From Paenirhodobacter hankyongi (GTDB lineage Bacteria; Pseudomonadota; Alphaproteobacteria; Rhodobacterales; Rhodobacteraceae): a stretch of DNA of 64,000 bases. The translations under genes were made by a program, and so were the position numbers. How positions within the stretch are numbered: the stretch's first letter is position 1; every line of letters starts with the position of its first letter. The notes below the pieces were generated by a model. That model had not been told where the DNA came from, ran no database searches, and saw only the letters and a list, made by a program, of their open reading frames with translations. Positions 1 through 6,935 of this stretch are shown piece after piece. The stretch lies in NCBI RefSeq assembly GCF_003664585.1, contig NZ_RCHI01000006.1, forward strand, positions 62,001-126,000, in the 5' to 3' direction.

Positions 1-867
1 CTTGGCCTCAGCCTGATGAGCGCGAACAACTCGTCGCGGCAGGAGACCGCCTTCACCACCTCGATCGAGGCGCGCGAGGGCGTGACCACCGGGATCTCGG
101 CGCATGACCGCGCCCGCACCATTGCCGTCGCGATCGACGCCGGCAAGGGCGCGGCCGATATCGCCACGCCGGGCCACGTCTTCCCGCTGCGCGCCCGCGA
201 GGGCGGGGTGCTCGTCCGCGCCGGCCATACCGAGGCCGCGGTCGACATCGCGCGGCTTGCCGGGCTGAACCCCGCCGGCGTGATCTGCGAGATCATGAAC
301 GAGGATGGCACGATGGCGCGCCTTCCCGACCTCGTGGCCTTCGCGCAGCGTCAGGGGCTGAAGATCGGCACGATCTCCGATCTGATCGCCTACCGTCGCC
401 GCTATGACAACCTGGTGCGCGAGACAGCGCAGAAACCGGTGCGCTCGGCCTTCGGCGGCGACTGGTCGATGCGCGTCTTCAGTGACGAGACCGAGGGCGC
501 CGAGCACATCGTGCTGACCAAGGGTGACATCACCACGCCCGAGCCGGTTCTGGTGCGCATGCACGCGCTCGATCCGATGGCCGACGTGCTGGGGCTGAAC
601 CCGGCCAAGGCCGGCGAGATGGGGCGCGCGATGGAGGCGATCGCGGCCGAGGGGCGCGGCGTCGTCGTGCTGCTGCGCGAGACCTCGATGAAGATGGCCC
701 AGCCCGGCGAGACCTCGCCGCAGACGCTGCGCCAATACGGGCTCGGCGCGCAGATCCTGTCGGCGCTCGGCCTGTCGAAGCTGATCCTGCTGACCAATTC
801 GGGCCTGCCGAAGGTGGTGGGGCTGGACGGCTACGGGCTCGAAATCGACGGCACGCGGGGGTATTGA
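1..867 (+). CDS. ribB: 3,4-dihydroxy-2-butanone 4-phosphate synthase (RibB/RibBA-type), 5' end outside window
   Basis: This enzyme converts ribulose 5-phosphate to 3,4-dihydroxy-2-butanone 4-phosphate, the four-carbon donor for riboflavin. The reading frame is open from base 1 (LGLSLM...), so the first ATG at 16 is internal and the N-terminal third of the synthase domain lies outside the window. The visible part carries the synthase C-terminal half ([23 protein letters not shown], then [22 protein letters not shown]). A C-terminal domain follows with the fold of GTP cyclohydrolase II ([25 protein letters not shown]). The zinc-binding cysteines and the usual RQEGRGIGL block of an active cyclohydrolase II are absent, so the second domain is probably inactive. 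The gene ends one base before ribH, which supports a riboflavin operon. Confidence 0.9.
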   Translation, partial: LGLSLMSANNSSRQETAFTTSIEAREGVTTGISAHDRARTIAVAIDAGKGAADIATPGHVFPLRAREGGVLVRAGHTEAAVDIARLAGLNPAGVICEIMNEDGTMARLPDLVAFAQRQGLKIGTISDLIAYRRRYDNLVRETAQKPVRSAFGGDWSMRVFSDETEGAEHIVLTKGDITTPEPVLVRMHALDPMADVLGLNPAKAGEMGRAMEAIAAEGRGVVVLLRETSMKMAQPGETSPQTLRQYGLGAQILSALGLSKLILLTNSGLPKVVGLDGYGLEIDGTRGY

Positions 868-868
868 G

Positions 869-1420
869 ATGGCGGCGAACGAACAGCACTACACCCTGCC
901 GCTGCCGGTCTTCGACAAGCCGGTGCGCCTGCTCATCGTCGTGGCGCCCTATTACCGCGACATCGCCGACAACATGATCGCCGGCGCGAAGGCCACCGCG
1001 GCCGAGGCCGGCGCGAGTGTCGATGTGATCGAGGTGCCCGGCGCGCTCGAGATCCCGACGGCGATCGGCATGGCGGCGCGGATGGCCGATTACGACGGTT
1101 TCGTCGCGATCGGCTGTGTGATCCGCGGCGAGACCACGCATTACGAGACCGTGTGCAACGACAGCTCGCGCGGGCTGACGATGCTCGGCCTGCAGGGCGT
1201 GTGCATCGGCAACGGCATCCTGACCGTCGAGAACCGCCCCCAGGCCGAGGTCCGCGCCGACCCGGCCGATCAGAACAAGGGTGGCGGTGCTGCCGCTGCG
1301 GCCTTGCATCTTGTCGCGTTGTCGCGCAAATGGGCAGGCCGGACGCAGGGGATCGGCTTCCGCCCGCAGGGTGAGTCGTTCCGCCTGGCCGGCGAGACCG
1401 AAGGACCGAGCCAAGCATGA
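869..1420 (+). CDS. ribH: 6,7-dimethyl-8-ribityllumazine synthase
   Basis: RibH condenses the RibB product with the ribitylaminouracil intermediate to give lumazine, the penultimate step of riboflavin synthesis. At 183 aa it is near the usual family length, with a short C-terminal extension. Family segments visible are VPGALEIPTAIG, the GCVIRGETTHYETVCN block, and GNGILTVEN near residue 110. It starts one base after the ribB stop and its stop overlaps the nusB start (ATGA at 1417-1420), so ribB, ribH and nusB are probably translationally coupled. The ribB-ribH-nusB order is common in alphaproteobacteria. Confidence 0.95.
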   Translation: MAANEQHYTLPLPVFDKPVRLLIVVAPYYRDIADNMIAGAKATAAEAGASVDVIEVPGALEIPTAIGMAARMADYDGFVAIGCVIRGETTHYETVCNDSSRGLTMLGLQGVCIGNGILTVENRPQAEVRADPADQNKGGGAAAAALHLVALSRKWAGRTQGIGFRPQGESFRLAGETEGPSQA

Positions 1421-1917
1421 CCGACACCGCCCCCGAGACCCCGCAGAAGCTGACCCCCGAGGAGAAGCGCCGGATGAAATCCGCCGCGCGACTCTATGCG
1501 GTGCAGGCGCTGTTCCAGATGGAAGCCGCGGGGCAGGGGGTGGACCGCGTCGCGCTCGAGTTCGAGAACTATCGCTTCGGCCTTGCCCTCGAAGAGGGCG
1601 AGGAGGCGCTGGCGGAAGGCGACATGAACCTGTTCCGCCGGCTGCTTGACGATGCCGTCATGTGGCAGGCGAAGATCGACCAGGCGACCGACCGCGCGCT
1701 GGTGGCGAAATGGCCGATCGACCGCATCGACCCGGTGCTGCGCGCGCTGTTCCGTGCCGCCGGGGCGGAACTGGTGAACCCGGCGACCCCCGCCCGCGTG
1801 GTGATCAACGAATTCGTCGAGGTCGCCCGCGCCTTCTTCCCCGAAGGCAAGGAGCCGAAATTCGTCAACGCCGTGCTTGACCACATGGCGCGCGAGATCC
1901 GGCCCGAGGCGTTCTGA
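1417..1917 (+). CDS. nusB: Transcription antitermination factor NusB
   Basis: NusB binds BoxA RNA with S10 (NusE) and promotes antitermination of rRNA operons. The 166-aa protein begins with a charged linker and then shows the all-helical NusB core: SAARLYAVQALFQMEAAG near residues 20-40, and PIDRIDPVLRALFRAAGAEL followed by VVINEFVEVARAFF near residues 105-145. The end motif KFVNAVLDHMARE is typical. It overlaps ribH by 4 bp and is the third gene of the riboflavin operon. Confidence 0.95.
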   Translation: MTDTAPETPQKLTPEEKRRMKSAARLYAVQALFQMEAAGQGVDRVALEFENYRFGLALEEGEEALAEGDMNLFRRLLDDAVMWQAKIDQATDRALVAKWPIDRIDPVLRALFRAAGAELVNPATPARVVINEFVEVARAFFPEGKEPKFVNAVLDHMAREIRPEAF

Positions 1918-2005
1918 GCCAGCTGGCCCGCCCGACCGGCGGGCCTTCGCCGCTTCGGGAAAAGAATTTTCCCCTGCGGCATTCCGGACTGTTTGATTTT
2001 GTCAG

Positions 2006-2025
2006 ACATGCGTTACATTGCATGT
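2006..2025. promoter_or_regulatory. Inverted repeat upstream of the small membrane protein gene
   Basis: ACATGC and GCATGT form perfect 6-bp arms separated by 8 bp, 19 bp upstream of the ATG at 2044. This could be an operator for the downstream gene. No regulator can be named from the sequence. Confidence 0.25.
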
Positions 2026-2043
2026 AGCGAAAGGGGAATCGTC

Positions 2044-2394
2044 ATGCCCGAACTCGTCCGGCTCTATATCCGCAATGTCATCTTCGGCGCCGGCCTCTCG
2101 GCCGCCTTCGTCGGTCTGCTGCTTGGCTTCGACGTCGCGCATCTGCGCCATCTGATCCTGTCGTCGGATATCGGCTATATCGCGGTGGCCATCCTCTTCC
2201 TGGCGAACACGGTGGTCTTTGCCGGCGTGCAATTCGCGATCACCATCATGCGCATGGCCGAGGACGAGACGCCCCCGGGCGGCGGCAAGCGCGACGGCAT
2301 CCCGGCCGGGCTCGACACCGCGGTGCAGCTGGCGCCGATTCCGGTGCCGGTCGAGGCGAGGGCCAGCCGCAAGGTGCAGCGCCTGCCGCGCTGA
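2044..2394 (+). CDS. Small two-helix membrane protein, unknown function
   Basis: A 116-aa protein with two hydrophobic helices near residues 10-30 (VIFGAGLSAAFVGLLLGF) and 45-70 (IGYIAVAILFLANTVVFAGV). A polar Pro/Arg-rich tail follows and is probably cytoplasmic. I chose ATG 2044 because AAGGGG lies about 8 bases upstream; an upstream TTG at 1993 would add a poorly credible N-terminus. The gene is followed directly by a strong intrinsic terminator, so it looks monocistronic. I do not recognise a characterised family. Confidence 0.7.
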   Translation: MPELVRLYIRNVIFGAGLSAAFVGLLLGFDVAHLRHLILSSDIGYIAVAILFLANTVVFAGVQFAITIMRMAEDETPPGGGKRDGIPAGLDTAVQLAPIPVPVEARASRKVQRLPR

Positions 2395-2416
2395 TCCGCG
2401 CGCGCGTCCCGGAACG

Positions 2417-2449
2417 AAAAAAGCCCTCCGCGCTGCGGGGGGCTTTTTC
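2417..2449 (+). terminator. Intrinsic terminator after the small membrane protein gene
   Basis: AAAAAGCCC (2418-2426) pairs with GGGCTTTTT (2440-2448) around a GC-rich loop, giving a hairpin with a terminal T run. It lies 22 bases after the stop codon. Confidence 0.85.
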
Positions 2450-2489
2450 ATTGGGTGGCGGAAACCGCAGCAACCGTCGGGGCGTGAAT

Positions 2490-2675
2490 TTCCCGAGAGC
2501 CTGACAAGTCAGGTGGGGGCCAGGTAACGAGACCAGGATCTCGACAGAGCCAGCCCCCTCAGGAATGGTTATCGGCCACTGGAAAAGGGCCCCATTGACG
2601 CGAAGAGCAGTAACCGCCACGGCCAGAGATAGGCGTGTGACCGCGCTTCGGCAAGGGGGCAGGGGCTGGCTTTGC
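2490..2675. ncRNA. Candidate structured RNA in the intergenic region upstream of mmcB (unidentified)
   Basis: The gap between 2450 and 2714 has no convincing ORF but several perfect inverted repeats. CCTGAC/GTCAGG lies at 2500-2513. GCCAGCCCC (2549-2557) pairs with GGGGCTGGC (2662-2670). GGTTA (2567-2571) pairs with TAACC (2611-2615). Together these would fold into a long rod with a closing stem, in the size range of 6S RNA. I cannot match it to 6S, SRP, RNase P or tmRNA consensus blocks, and the transcribed strand is undetermined. Confidence 0.3.
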
Positions 2676-2688
2676 GGGCTGGACAAAT

Positions 2689-2703
2689 GTTTACGTTTCG
2701 TTC
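2689..2703 (+). promoter_or_regulatory. LexA-box-like site upstream of mmcB
   Basis: GTTT-N7-GTTC differs by one base from the alphaproteobacterial LexA consensus GTTC-N7-GTTC. It lies 11 bp before the mmcB start. mmcB is a known SOS gene in Caulobacter, which makes the site plausible. Confidence 0.5.
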
Positions 2704-2714
2704 ACATTCGCCCC

Positions 2715-3185
2715 ATGTCCCAGGATCTCACCCCCGGTCAGCTTCTCGCCTGCGGCGCCTGCCGCTGCCTTGTCGATCACGGCTTCGCCTGCGTGACCGA
2801 ACTGGTGCCGAAGCCGGGGCTTCGCGTCGACGTGATGGCGCTTGGCCGCAAGGGCGAGATCTGGGTGGTCGAATGCAAGTCGGGGCGGGCCGATTTCACC
2901 TCGGATCACAAATGGCACGGCTATCTCGACTATGCCGACCGCTTCTTCTGGGCGGTGGATGCCGATTTCCCGGCCGAGATCCTGCCCGCCGACACCGGGC
3001 TGATCCGCGCCGACCGCTTCGGCGGCGAGATCGCGCGCATGGCGCCCGAGGTGCGGCTGGCGCCGGCGCGGCGCAAGGCGGTGACGCAGGGCTTTGCCCG
3101 CACCGCGGCGCTGCGGCTGCAGGGCCGCACCGACCCCGGCCTGCCGCTGGCGCCGGGGCCGGCGGGGGTTACTTTTTACCCTTAG
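2715..3185 (+). CDS. mmcB: MmcB-family DNA repair protein
   Basis: A 156-aa protein of the MmcB family, which is needed for mitomycin C resistance and is SOS-regulated in Caulobacter. It has a restriction-endonuclease-like core: LRVDVMALG near residue 38 and WVVECKSGRADF near residues 50-61, the latter carrying the E-x-K metal-binding pattern. SDHKWHGYLDYADRFFWAVD follows. ATG 2715 gives the usual family length, although no good Shine-Dalgarno is seen. The 3' end overlaps the convergent gene at 3169 by 17 bp. Confidence 0.85.
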   Translation: MSQDLTPGQLLACGACRCLVDHGFACVTELVPKPGLRVDVMALGRKGEIWVVECKSGRADFTSDHKWHGYLDYADRFFWAVDADFPAEILPADTGLIRADRFGGEIARMAPEVRLAPARRKAVTQGFARTAALRLQGRTDPGLPLAPGPAGVTFYP

Positions 3186-3405
3186 GCTTCTGGCCCTTGC
3201 CGGACTTGCCGCTCTGGTCCTCGGCGATGGCGCGGGCCTGCTCGGCCGCAGCCATCAGTTCCTCGGCGATGTCTTCGGCCTCTTCGGGGTCGAAGTCGAA
3301 GGGGAACTCGAAATCCTCGCCGACGATGTAGATGCGCACCATGCCGTGATCGGTCGGCCCGATCTGCAGGTCACCGGCGATGTCGCTTTGCTTGTTGATG
3401 CTCAT
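3169..3405 (-). CDS. DUF6324-type small acidic protein
   Basis: A 78-aa protein with a beta-rich start (DLQIGPTDHGMVRIYIVGEDFEFPFDF), an acidic helix (PEEAEDIAEELMAAAEQA) and a Lys/Gly-rich tail. It resembles a short family conserved in Rhodobacterales whose function is not known. I chose the ATG at 3405 because GGAGG lies just upstream on this strand; a longer form starting at 3447 lacks such support. Confidence 0.7.
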   Translation of the reverse strand: MSINKQSDIAGDLQIGPTDHGMVRIYIVGEDFEFPFDFDPEEAEDIAEELMAAAEQARAIAEDQSGKSGKGQKPKGKK

Positions 3406-3533
3406 GGGGTGGCCTCCGCAACTGTCGAGCACGTTGGCTAACGCCAAGCCGGGCGCGAAGCAACGGAAAATGCCGAAAGGGGCGTTTCCGCCCCTTGCAA
3501 TCCCGCGCGTCTGCCGCTAAATCCCCGCGCAGT

Positions 3534-3610
3534 GCCGCCTTAGCTCAGTTGGTTAGAGCACCAGATTGTGGATCTGGGGGTCTCCCGTTCGAACCGGGAA
3601 GGCGGTACCA
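3534..3610 (+). tRNA. tRNA-His (anticodon GUG)
   Basis: A 77-nt cloverleaf. The acceptor GCCGCCT (3534-3540) pairs with AGGCGGT (3600-3606) with a G-U first pair. The D stem is GCTC...GAGC, the anticodon loop ATTGTGGAT gives GUG, the T arm is CCCGTTCGAACCGGG, then A73 and an encoded CCA. There is no G at -1 and the discriminator is A rather than C. That is the atypical form known from one alphaproteobacterial clade, whose HisRS has adapted to it. The 3' half is the attachment site of the element that follows. Confidence 0.95.
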
Positions 3611-3611
3611 T
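3566..3611 (+). repeat. attL: 46-bp direct repeat within the tRNA-His 3' half
   Basis: This stretch from the anticodon loop through CCA plus one base is repeated exactly at 14598-14643. The element therefore brought a copy of the tRNA 3' end that keeps the gene intact after integration. Confidence 0.92.
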
Positions 3612-3616
3612 TCATC

Positions 3617-4783
3617 TCACTGAACTCCTTTGGTTTTGCGGTCGGTGCCGGCGCTCGCTTGCGCATTGGTTTGCAGCCGGTTTGCAAAAGCTGTTTCCGG
3701 TGCGTTCTCGAAACGCAGAATCGCGGCCTTCGCGATCGCTTCCGTCGATGCCAGATAGTGCCGCAGGATGCGGTTCGCGCTTTCCAGCGTGTGCCCGGTG
3801 ATCGAGCACACTTGCGGGATTGTGCAGCCGGCCTCGGTCAACAGCGTCACGGCCGTTCCGCGCAGGTCGTTGAAGTGCAGGAACCCCTGCTTCTCTTCCT
3901 TGCTCAGGTCCTCGAAGGGCTTCGGATAGAAGCCCGCGGCCTGCATGTGCCGGCGCCAGGCCTTGCCAAGTTCCTTGTCGTTTCGCTCGGTGTGCCAGGG
4001 GCGGCCATCGGCTCGGGTGAGGATGAAGGGGCCCTGCTTGGGCATGGCGTCCAGCATCCGTTTCAGCGCGGCCGAGGCGGGGACGGGCACCTTGGCCTTC
4101 GTCTTCGACTGAACCAGGCGGATGACCTCACCGTCAAAGTCCGACCAGCGCAGGCGGATCAGGTCGCCATACCGCTGCCCGGTGTGGATCGCGAGGATAA
4201 GTGCCTGTTGCAGCGGTAGGGGAGCACCGGCCATGAACCGAGCAATGTCAGCCTCGGTCCAGATGATTTCGGAACGGTCGCCCGTATAGGCGCGCTCGAA
4301 GCCATCCAGAGGGTTGCGGGCAATCTGCCCGCGCCGCTTCGCCTCGTTGAACACCGCGCACAGGACCGTCATGCGGTTGTCGGCCTCCCGCGGGCGGTCG
4401 AAGGCGATCTCCTCGTGATAGTCGATGAAGACCGCATTCACCCTCGGGCTTTCGAGCGCCTTGATCGGCAAGGTGCCGAGGCGCGCCTCGATCGCCGTCA
4501 GCATCCGCAGATATTCCCGCTTGGTCGCTTCCGACTTCGGCTTGCCCTTCTTGGTGTGGGTGAACTTGCGCCCAGTCGTGTATTCCCGGATCAGCGCGGC
4601 AACGGTGCCGGTGTCTCGGGCCGGGGACTTTTCGGCTTCGAGATAGGCCGCCAGGAACTCGGGGCTGCCCTTCTCGCCGGGCAGGCGCGCGCCTGTGGCC
4701 CGGTGATACCAGTAGGTGCGCCGGCTGCCATCGGCCAAGGTCTTGTAGGTCGGGAACACGCCCTTGATCGTCACCTTAGCCAT
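3617..4783 (-). CDS. int: Tyrosine-family site-specific integrase
   Basis: Catalyses integration and excision at the tRNA-His att sites. The 388-aa protein has an N-terminal arm-type/SAM-like region (about residues 60-160, with an Arg/Lys-rich GRKFTHTKKGKPKSEATKRE stretch). The C-terminal catalytic domain shows R204 (HTGQRYGDL), R308 in FNDLRGT, H331 (ITGH) and the nucleophile Y343 (RHYLAS). The box II histidine position is Asn (NDLR instead of HDLR), a variant I believe occurs in related alphaproteobacterial integrases. It stops 6 bp from the tRNA end, the normal position for an integrase at attL, and its start overlaps the preceding small ORF by 8 bp. Confidence 0.93.
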   Translation of the reverse strand: MAKVTIKGVFPTYKTLADGSRRTYWYHRATGARLPGEKGSPEFLAAYLEAEKSPARDTGTVAALIREYTTGRKFTHTKKGKPKSEATKREYLRMLTAIEARLGTLPIKALESPRVNAVFIDYHEEIAFDRPREADNRMTVLCAVFNEAKRRGQIARNPLDGFERAYTGDRSEIIWTEADIARFMAGAPLPLQQALILAIHTGQRYGDLIRLRWSDFDGEVIRLVQSKTKAKVPVPASAALKRMLDAMPKQGPFILTRADGRPWHTERNDKELGKAWRRHMQAAGFYPKPFEDLSKEEKQGFLHFNDLRGTAVTLLTEAGCTIPQVCSITGHTLESANRILRHYLASTEAIAKAAILRFENAPETAFANRLQTNAQASAGTDRKTKGVQ

Positions 4784-4961
4784 TGTTCCTCATCCAGCGT
4801 TCAAGCGTGGCGTCAGCTTCGTTTTCCTTCGCATCCATCGTCTTGATGTGAATGCTGCCATCCGGCCCGACAACAATGCCGGTGACGGGCAAGCCCATGT
4901 CCTGGGCTGCCTTCACCAGCTTCTTGAGGTCGGGAACACGGAACGGCAGAGGCTCAGCCAC
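4776..4961 (-). CDS. Small hypothetical protein coupled to the integrase
   Basis: A 61-aa protein with a likely GTG start one base after the gpW-like gene stop; it overlaps the integrase start by 8 bp. Sequence features are a helix (VPDLKKLVKAAQDMG), a two-strand element (VTGIVVGPDGSIHIKT) and an acidic end ending in LERWMRNNG. Short proteins of this form often precede integrases in alphaproteobacterial elements. An excisionase-like role is possible but nothing in the sequence proves it. Confidence 0.6.
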   Translation of the reverse strand: MAEPLPFRVPDLKKLVKAAQDMGLPVTGIVVGPDGSIHIKTMDAKENEADATLERWMRNNG

Positions 4962-4962
4962 G

Positions 4963-5184
4963 TCACACCCCCTTTGAGCTCGAGAACCTGACCACGTTCG
5001 AGGTGAGCGAGGTGCCGGTGGCGCGACGAATGCGTACCTCCAGATCACCAAGGGCCGCAGCCATCTGCTCGTCACTTCTGAACTCGATGCGTTCCCGACC
5101 GCACTCGACCACCTTGACCCCCTTGCCGCGGGCAAGGATCAGCCTGTCACGCATGTCGATCAGTTCGGACAGATCAATGGCCAT
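4963..5184 (-). CDS. gpW-like phage head-tail joining protein
   Basis: A 73-aa protein like lambda gpW, which plugs the portal after DNA packaging and forms the surface to which a tail docks. It shows the gpW pattern: an N-terminal helix (LSELIDMRDRLILARGKG), a central beta hairpin (VKVVECGRERIEFRS) and a C-terminal helix (AAALGDLEVRIRRATG). The start ATG overlaps the capsid gene stop (TGATG at 5182-5186). It completes the head module without any tail gene following. Confidence 0.8.
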   Translation of the reverse strand: MAIDLSELIDMRDRLILARGKGVKVVECGRERIEFRSDEQMAAALGDLEVRIRRATGTSLTSNVVRFSSSKGV

Positions 5185-6935
5185 CACACACCCTCGTTCT
5201 TCTGCCAGCCGCGGAAGTCGAGCCAGCCGGCACCGAAGTCGAGGCGCACCTTGAACTGGACACCATCGACCTCGAAGCCGGTGCGCGTTTCGACCTGCGG
5301 GCCCGGCGCGCCTTCAAGGTAGGCATATTCAAGCCCATCGATCGTGGCGGGGTCGGCCGCCAGATACCATTCCGTGCCATTCAGACGCGGCTCGACGATC
5401 AGCGACAGGTTGCCGAAGGGGTTCACGTCCTCCGTCTTCGTCGCGTTGATCTGGGTCAGGATCTGCTCGGCGAGGGTCTCTAGCTCGGGGCCGACCAGCA
5501 GGAAGCGAGGCGTCGCGTTGATCAGGACGCCGAGCGGGGTGGTCTGCCGGCGCATCGCCAAGCGGCGAGCCGAAAGCGTGGTGAGGCTCGGCGCCGCGCC
5601 GGTCTCGGCGAGGTTGCCGCGGTCGGCGTGAAACACCGGCTTGCCGTCCGACATGGCCGGGTTCTTCGTCACCATGCCGACCAGAATGTCAGCCTGGAAA
5701 GCGCTGGCGGCAGTGCCGATCTTGTTCGGGATCGTGGTGAAGGCGCCGAGGTCATCGTTCACGATGGCCTGACGGGTAATCCCGAAGATCTTGCCGAAGG
5801 TCTCGATCTTGTAGCTCTCGGCGCTTTCGTCGATCGTGCTGCTCTTGAATTCGCCACCTTCCGGGACCTTTTCGAGCGTCGAGAACTCCCCCATGGCAAT
5901 CGAGCTCTTGGCGCGGAAGTCGCGGGCGGAGGACTGACGCGCGAGTTGGCGGATACCCGAGGGCGCCGCCTCATAGGCGCGGCGCAACTCGCGGCCGACG
6001 GCATCGCCCAGGATCAGCGGGAAGTCAGAGGTGCCGTGCAGCCCGGTCATGGCGCGGTTCAGGATCGCGTCTTGCGACAGGCCGGTGGTCGCCTGGCCGG
6101 AACGCTGCACCGATGCACGGGCGTGATCCATGATGCTCATATGCGCGAAATCCCGCGCGGCGCCGGAAAGATCGTGCTCGGGGTGAGACCGCGCAAACAG
6201 CGCCTCGCCGGCGCGGGCGGCGATCACGGCAGGGTCGGTGTTGTCGGTGCCGATCGTGGCGCGGGTGGTGCGCGTGGCCGAGGCGGCCGACCGGCGCTGC
6301 ATCTCATCGAGGGCGGCGGCGCGAACGTCATCGAGGCTCGCCTCGGCGTCGATCTGGGCATCCGCCCAGGAGCGCGTGAGGCCGGCGGTCTCGGCGATGG
6401 TGCGGATCGCGCCATTGATCTCGGCGCGGGTCTGCATGGTCTGTTCGAGGGTTTCGGGCATGGTGGTGTTCCCCTTGCGGAAATGGGCACCGGCATCGGC
6501 CGGCACCGGGACAACGGACACCTCGATCGGTGTCCAGCGGATTGCGGCGCGGATACGGTCGTTGCCGCGCCTCTCGTCTTTCCACTCGGCCACGCTGTAG
6601 CCGATGGACAGGCCGCGCAGGGTGCCGTCCGCAATATCGGTCAGCACCGCCTTGGCGGCATCGTTGCTGCGGAAGCGCATCCGCACCCACAGCCCTTCCG
6701 AGCGGATCTCGGCCGCCTCGACAACGCCGAGCTGGTCGCTGGTCGAGGCGGAGCGATGCGCATCGAGAACCGGGGCCCCGATCAGCCGCGACAGGTCGGC
6801 GCCGGCGAGGTCCAGCCGCTCGATGAAGCCCGGGCGGCGGACTTCGGCCCCGGTCGAAACGATCGCCTCGACGGTGCGGGCCTCGGTGTCGACGGTCGAG
6901 GCGGCGGGGGCGGCGGCGCGAAGGTGAAGCGTCAT
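5184..6935 (-). CDS. Prohead protease / major capsid protein fusion
   Basis: A 583-aa polyprotein with two phage head functions. Residues 1-150 are a HK97-type prohead serine protease: H60 in VLDAHR and the catalytic S110 in TLRGLSIGYSV. Residues about 155-270 are Gln/Glu/Arg-rich and helical, like a scaffolding segment. From about 290 to 583 it is a major capsid protein (AIVNDDLGAFTTIPNKIG, LVGPELETLAEQIL, WYLAADPATIDGLEYAYLEG). Self-cleavage during prohead maturation would be expected to release the capsid subunit. It overlaps the portal gene by 4 bp upstream and gpW downstream. Confidence 0.88.
   Translation of the reverse strand: MTLHLRAAAPAASTVDTEARTVEAIVSTGAEVRRPGFIERLDLAGADLSRLIGAPVLDAHRSASTSDQLGVVEAAEIRSEGLWVRMRFRSNDAAKAVLTDIADGTLRGLSIGYSVAEWKDERRGNDRIRAAIRWTPIEVSVVPVPADAGAHFRKGNTTMPETLEQTMQTRAEINGAIRTIAETAGLTRSWADAQIDAEASLDDVRAAALDEMQRRSAASATRTTRATIGTDNTDPAVIAARAGEALFARSHPEHDLSGAARDFAHMSIMDHARASVQRSGQATTGLSQDAILNRAMTGLHGTSDFPLILGDAVGRELRRAYEAAPSGIRQLARQSSARDFRAKSSIAMGEFSTLEKVPEGGEFKSSTIDESAESYKIETFGKIFGITRQAIVNDDLGAFTTIPNKIGTAASAFQADILVGMVTKNPAMSDGKPVFHADRGNLAETGAAPSLTTLSARRLAMRRQTTPLGVLINATPRFLLVGPELETLAEQILTQINATKTEDVNPFGNLSLIVEPRLNGTEWYLAADPATIDGLEYAYLEGAPGPQVETRTGFEVDGVQFKVRLDFGAGWLDFRGWQKNEGV

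Noticed and set aside
1993-2043. TTG start extension of the small membrane protein
   Set aside because: ATG 2044 has a proper AAGGGG, and the added 17 residues look non-coding and overlap an inverted repeat.
2490-2675. SRP RNA, tmRNA or RNase P RNA
   Set aside because: None of their diagnostic blocks (for SRP GGTCAGGTCCGGAAGGAAGC, for tmRNA a tRNA-like T arm, for RNase P the GAGGAAAGTCC block) is present.
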